Shown: positions 61,765 through 64,000 of the stretch, in pieces
Position numbering within the stretch: the stretch's first letter is position 1
Layout: each line of letters opens with the position of its first letter
NCBI RefSeq assembly: GCF_900182605.1
Contig: NZ_FXTB01000010.1
Coordinates: 62,001 to 126,000, forward strand
Direction: 5' to 3'
Source of the DNA: Saccharicrinis carchari
GTDB lineage: Bacteria > Bacteroidota > Bacteroidia > Bacteroidales > Marinilabiliaceae
Length of the DNA stretch: 64,000 nucleotides
Position numbers and translations under genes: made by a program
Notes under the pieces: model-generated
Seen by the model: the letters and a program-made list of their open reading frames with translations, nothing else
Database searches by the model: none
Told to the model about the DNA's origin: nothing

Positions 61765-61928
61765 AAATCAAAAAGGATTAAATAACTTGTCTTTAAAAGC
61801 ATGGGCATCCATAGCAGCGTTTGTTCGTGCTTTTTTAAAATTCAATTGTTAAATCGTTGTTATTTAAATAATTGGCTTGTCGCAGATGAGCTGAAATGTA
61901 ATTGTTATGTGAATTTTTTAATGAAGAT

Positions 61929-63722
61929 ATGATTCAAGGGTTAAATAATATTTTTACGGAGGAGCAAATTAACAATGCTAAAAAACTGTTGGACTCCTTA
62001 AATACCGAACAAAGGCTTTATCTGTCGGGTTATTTGGCAGGTTTAAATCAATCCGGCGCCTTATCGGAAGGTTTTTCTGCAAATATCAACCAATCAAATC
62101 CGGATAAGGAGGAGGTAAAAACTACTCAACTTACCATACTTTATGGTACACATACGGGAAATTCGAAATTGTTGGCAGAACAAGCGCAGGGTTTAGCTCA
62201 AGCTAAGGGGATTGAGGTTAGCGCAATAAGTTTGCAAGAGTATCGTGTACGAAAACTTAAGGACGAAACCAACCTGCTGGTTATAGTATCTACGCATGGC
62301 GAAGGGGATCCGCCGGTTTCGGCTGAAGCATTTTATGCCTATATATTCGGTAAAAAGGCACCTAAATCAAATAACCTAAACTTTGCGGTAATTGGATTGG
62401 GCGATAGTAGTTATGCTAAATTTTGTCAAACAGGAAAAGATATTTTTAAACAGCTAAATGCGCTTGGTGGCAATGCTGTACACGACTTTATTGGGCTTGA
62501 TGTGGATTTTAAGGATACCATAGCCGATGTATTACCTCAGGTAGTTGCTAAGTTCGGTGGTAGTAAAGGAAATGGCAAGGCAGCTGTTTCAGCATCCGTA
62601 GTACAAAACGACCTGGCCAGCGATGCATGGGTAGAAGTTGAAGTGCTGGAAAAAATACTGCTGAACGGAAAGGGATCGGACAAGGAGACTTACCATATAG
62701 AGTTAGATATAGAAGGAACCGGACTAAGCTATCATCCAGGAGATGCGCTGGAGGTACAGGCCAAAAATAACCCAACCCTGGTAAGGGATATCCTGGCTAA
62801 ATTAAATATCGACGAAAACGATATAGTGGATATTGCTGGTGTACAAATGTCCATAAAGGATGCTTTAACTTCCAGTTTTGAGTTAACGGTGGTTACTGCT
62901 CCGGTTATTAAAAAATATGCCGAAAAGGCAAAAAGCCAGGTCTTGGATAATTTGGTAACCAATGATCCGATGCTACAAGACTATTTGTATGGTGCCGATT
63001 TTTTGGATGTGATTACGGATTATCCTGCCCGGCTTGATGCAAGCGAATTAGCAACTCTTCTCCGAAAACTACCCACCCGCCTGTATTCTATTTCGTCAAG
63101 CTATGCTTATAACCCCGACGAAGTTCATATTACGGTGGGTGCAGTTCGCTATCAGCTTAATCACCGGGAGCACCTGGGTGTCTGCTCAGGTTATTTGGCC
63201 GACACAATCAACGAAGGCGATATGTTAATAGTACGTGTTAAACCCAACATGGGCTTTAAACTTCCGGTGGATAATGATGTGCGTATGGTAATGGTTGGCC
63301 CAGGAACGGGTATCGCACCGTTTAGGTCCTTCCTGCAAGAACGTGAAGCAAAGGATGCTGGAGGTAAAAACTGGCTTTTCTTTGGCGATCAGCATTTTGA
63401 AACAGATTTTTTGTATCAGACCGAATTGCTTAATTATCGTAAAAAAGGCGTTGTAGCCAAGCTTGATGTAGCTTTTTCGCGCGATCAGCAAGAAAAGGTA
63501 TACGTGCAAGATCGCATGCGCGAAAATGGGGAAGAACTTTATCGTTGGCTGAACGAAGGAGCACACTTTTACTTGTGTGGTGATATGAAAAGGATGGCCA
63601 AAGACGTAAAAGAAACTTTATTGCATATTGTAAAAAAATATGGACAACTAACGGATGAGCAGGCCCTGGAGTACTTTACAAACTTGAAACTGAAAGGTCG
63701 TTTCCAGGAAGATGTTTATTAA
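61929..63722 (+). CDS. cysJ: Sulfite reductase flavoprotein subunit (diflavin reductase)
   Basis: Passes electrons from NADPH through FAD and FMN to a sulfite reductase haemoprotein. It is 597 residues. A flavodoxin domain starts near 67 with LTILYGTHTGNSK. The FAD domain carries RLYSISSS near 387, and the NADPH site is GPGTGIAPFRSFLQER near 457. The end LKGRFQEDVY matches CysJ. I choose ATG 61929; the TTG 27 bases earlier is less likely. No haemoprotein gene (cysI) follows within the window, so its partner must be elsewhere or just outside. Confidence 0.93.
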   Translation: MIQGLNNIFTEEQINNAKKLLDSLNTEQRLYLSGYLAGLNQSGALSEGFSANINQSNPDKEEVKTTQLTILYGTHTGNSKLLAEQAQGLAQAKGIEVSAISLQEYRVRKLKDETNLLVIVSTHGEGDPPVSAEAFYAYIFGKKAPKSNNLNFAVIGLGDSSYAKFCQTGKDIFKQLNALGGNAVHDFIGLDVDFKDTIADVLPQVVAKFGGSKGNGKAAVSASVVQNDLASDAWVEVEVLEKILLNGKGSDKETYHIELDIEGTGLSYHPGDALEVQAKNNPTLVRDILAKLNIDENDIVDIAGVQMSIKDALTSSFELTVVTAPVIKKYAEKAKSQVLDNLVTNDPMLQDYLYGADFLDVITDYPARLDASELATLLRKLPTRLYSISSSYAYNPDEVHITVGAVRYQLNHREHLGVCSGYLADTINEGDMLIVRVKPNMGFKLPVDNDVRMVMVGPGTGIAPFRSFLQEREAKDAGGKNWLFFGDQHFETDFLYQTELLNYRKKGVVAKLDVAFSRDQQEKVYVQDRMRENGEELYRWLNEGAHFYLCGDMKRMAKDVKETLLHIVKKYGQLTDEQALEYFTNLKLKGRFQEDVY

Positions 63723-64000
63723 TCCAAGCTCGGTTATGTCTGTTTTTTTTGACGGTAAAAGAAAGTAAAAGCCGCTCTAGCTCTAGGCGTACCAAGGCGG
63801 CTTAAGAAAGGGATATCTAATCTACCTGCATACGGCTCATGCCCATACTCAGGGGTTTTAATGTGCGCCACGAGTTCAATAGTAACACAACCTAAAGTAT
63901 TAGTAGTAGAGAAGCGGAGGCCCAGTGTCCATGCTAAAACTTAGGCGCACAAATTGGGCTTTTCCTATCAGGGTACATGGTAACTTACTTTAGTTTAAAA
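63723..64000. other. Downstream flank of cysJ, no gene seen
   Basis: About 280 bases. AAGCCGC (63769-63775) pairs with GCGGCTT (63797-63803) and on the minus strand runs into TTTTAC, so it may terminate a leftward gene lying beyond the window. Nothing else is recognised. Confidence 0.35.

Noticed and set aside
61902-61928. TTG start for cysJ
   Set aside because: ATG 61929 gives the normal N-terminus, and the nine extra residues look unlike the family.

Overview
The window looks like chromosomal DNA of a Bacteroidota bacterium, probably an anaerobic or facultative Marinilabiliales-type organism. That placement is inference; the phylum is well supported. The evidence is: two secreted proteins with C-terminal type IX secretion (T9SS) sorting domains (806-1720, 26902-29103); Bacteroidota-type promoters (TTG or TTTG, 19-21 bases, then TAnnTTTG) in front of many genes; almost no Shine-Dalgarno sequences; an AT-rich composition; and many families typical of the phylum (DUF4301, DUF4199, DUF368 and the long RluA form with a coiled-coil N-terminus).

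Layout. 1-13.9 kb: housekeeping and orphan genes (spondin-domain T9SS protein, RluA, DUF2007, DUF423, a protist-like IMP dehydrogenase, an SDR, an RNA methyltransferase, SerB, a DUF255 protein). 14.3-20.8 kb: an acid-forming fermentation block made of two transcription units, pta / 3-hydroxyacyl-CoA dehydrogenase-like / ackA, ending at a strong terminator, then ptb / ptb-like / buk. Together these can turn acetyl-CoA and butyryl- or branched acyl-CoA into acids plus ATP. 21.3-26.9 kb: membrane and stress genes (small MscS channel, tandem universal stress protein with TPR tail, APC permease fused to an EIIA-like and a TrkA_C domain, cation/proton antiporter), followed by a secreted lysyl-endopeptidase-like protease. 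29.5-39.5 kb: orphan secreted proteins, a histidine kinase with a periplasmic solute-binding domain, the TPR/DUF368/aroE operon, DUF4301 and a TIGR01212 radical SAM protein. 39.7-42.4 kb: tRNA-Leu, an M49-like metallopeptidase lipoprotein and a LysE exporter. 42.6-50.2 kb: a phosphate transporter behind a three-repeat Pho-box-like element, then a MoxR/DUF58/DUF4129/DUF4350 block. 50.2-52.6 kb: a dihydrouridine synthase, then (minus strand) the SRP RNA gene and a tRNA cluster. 52.9-56.8 kb: DUF4199, a GT2 glycosyltransferase, a methyltransferase, miaA and a pRiA4b ORF-3-like protein. 57-63.7 kb: cytochrome c, a trans-sulfuration PLP enzyme, an outer-membrane barrel, an Rrf2 regulator, cysK and cysJ, which form a sulfur and cysteine block.

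The most unusual element is in the tRNA cluster. Two identical tRNA-Thr(TGT) genes are each followed by tRNA-Thr-like units at an exact 117-base period (five copies plus one). The units keep the acceptor stem, T arm and 41-base spacer of the real gene, but the D arm is replaced and the anticodon arm is three bases longer. All six copies have an identical anticodon arm. The period is a multiple of three, so the array carries long open frames on both strands that are not genes. Whether the units are decaying duplicates or a functional tRNA-like RNA family cannot be decided from sequence alone.
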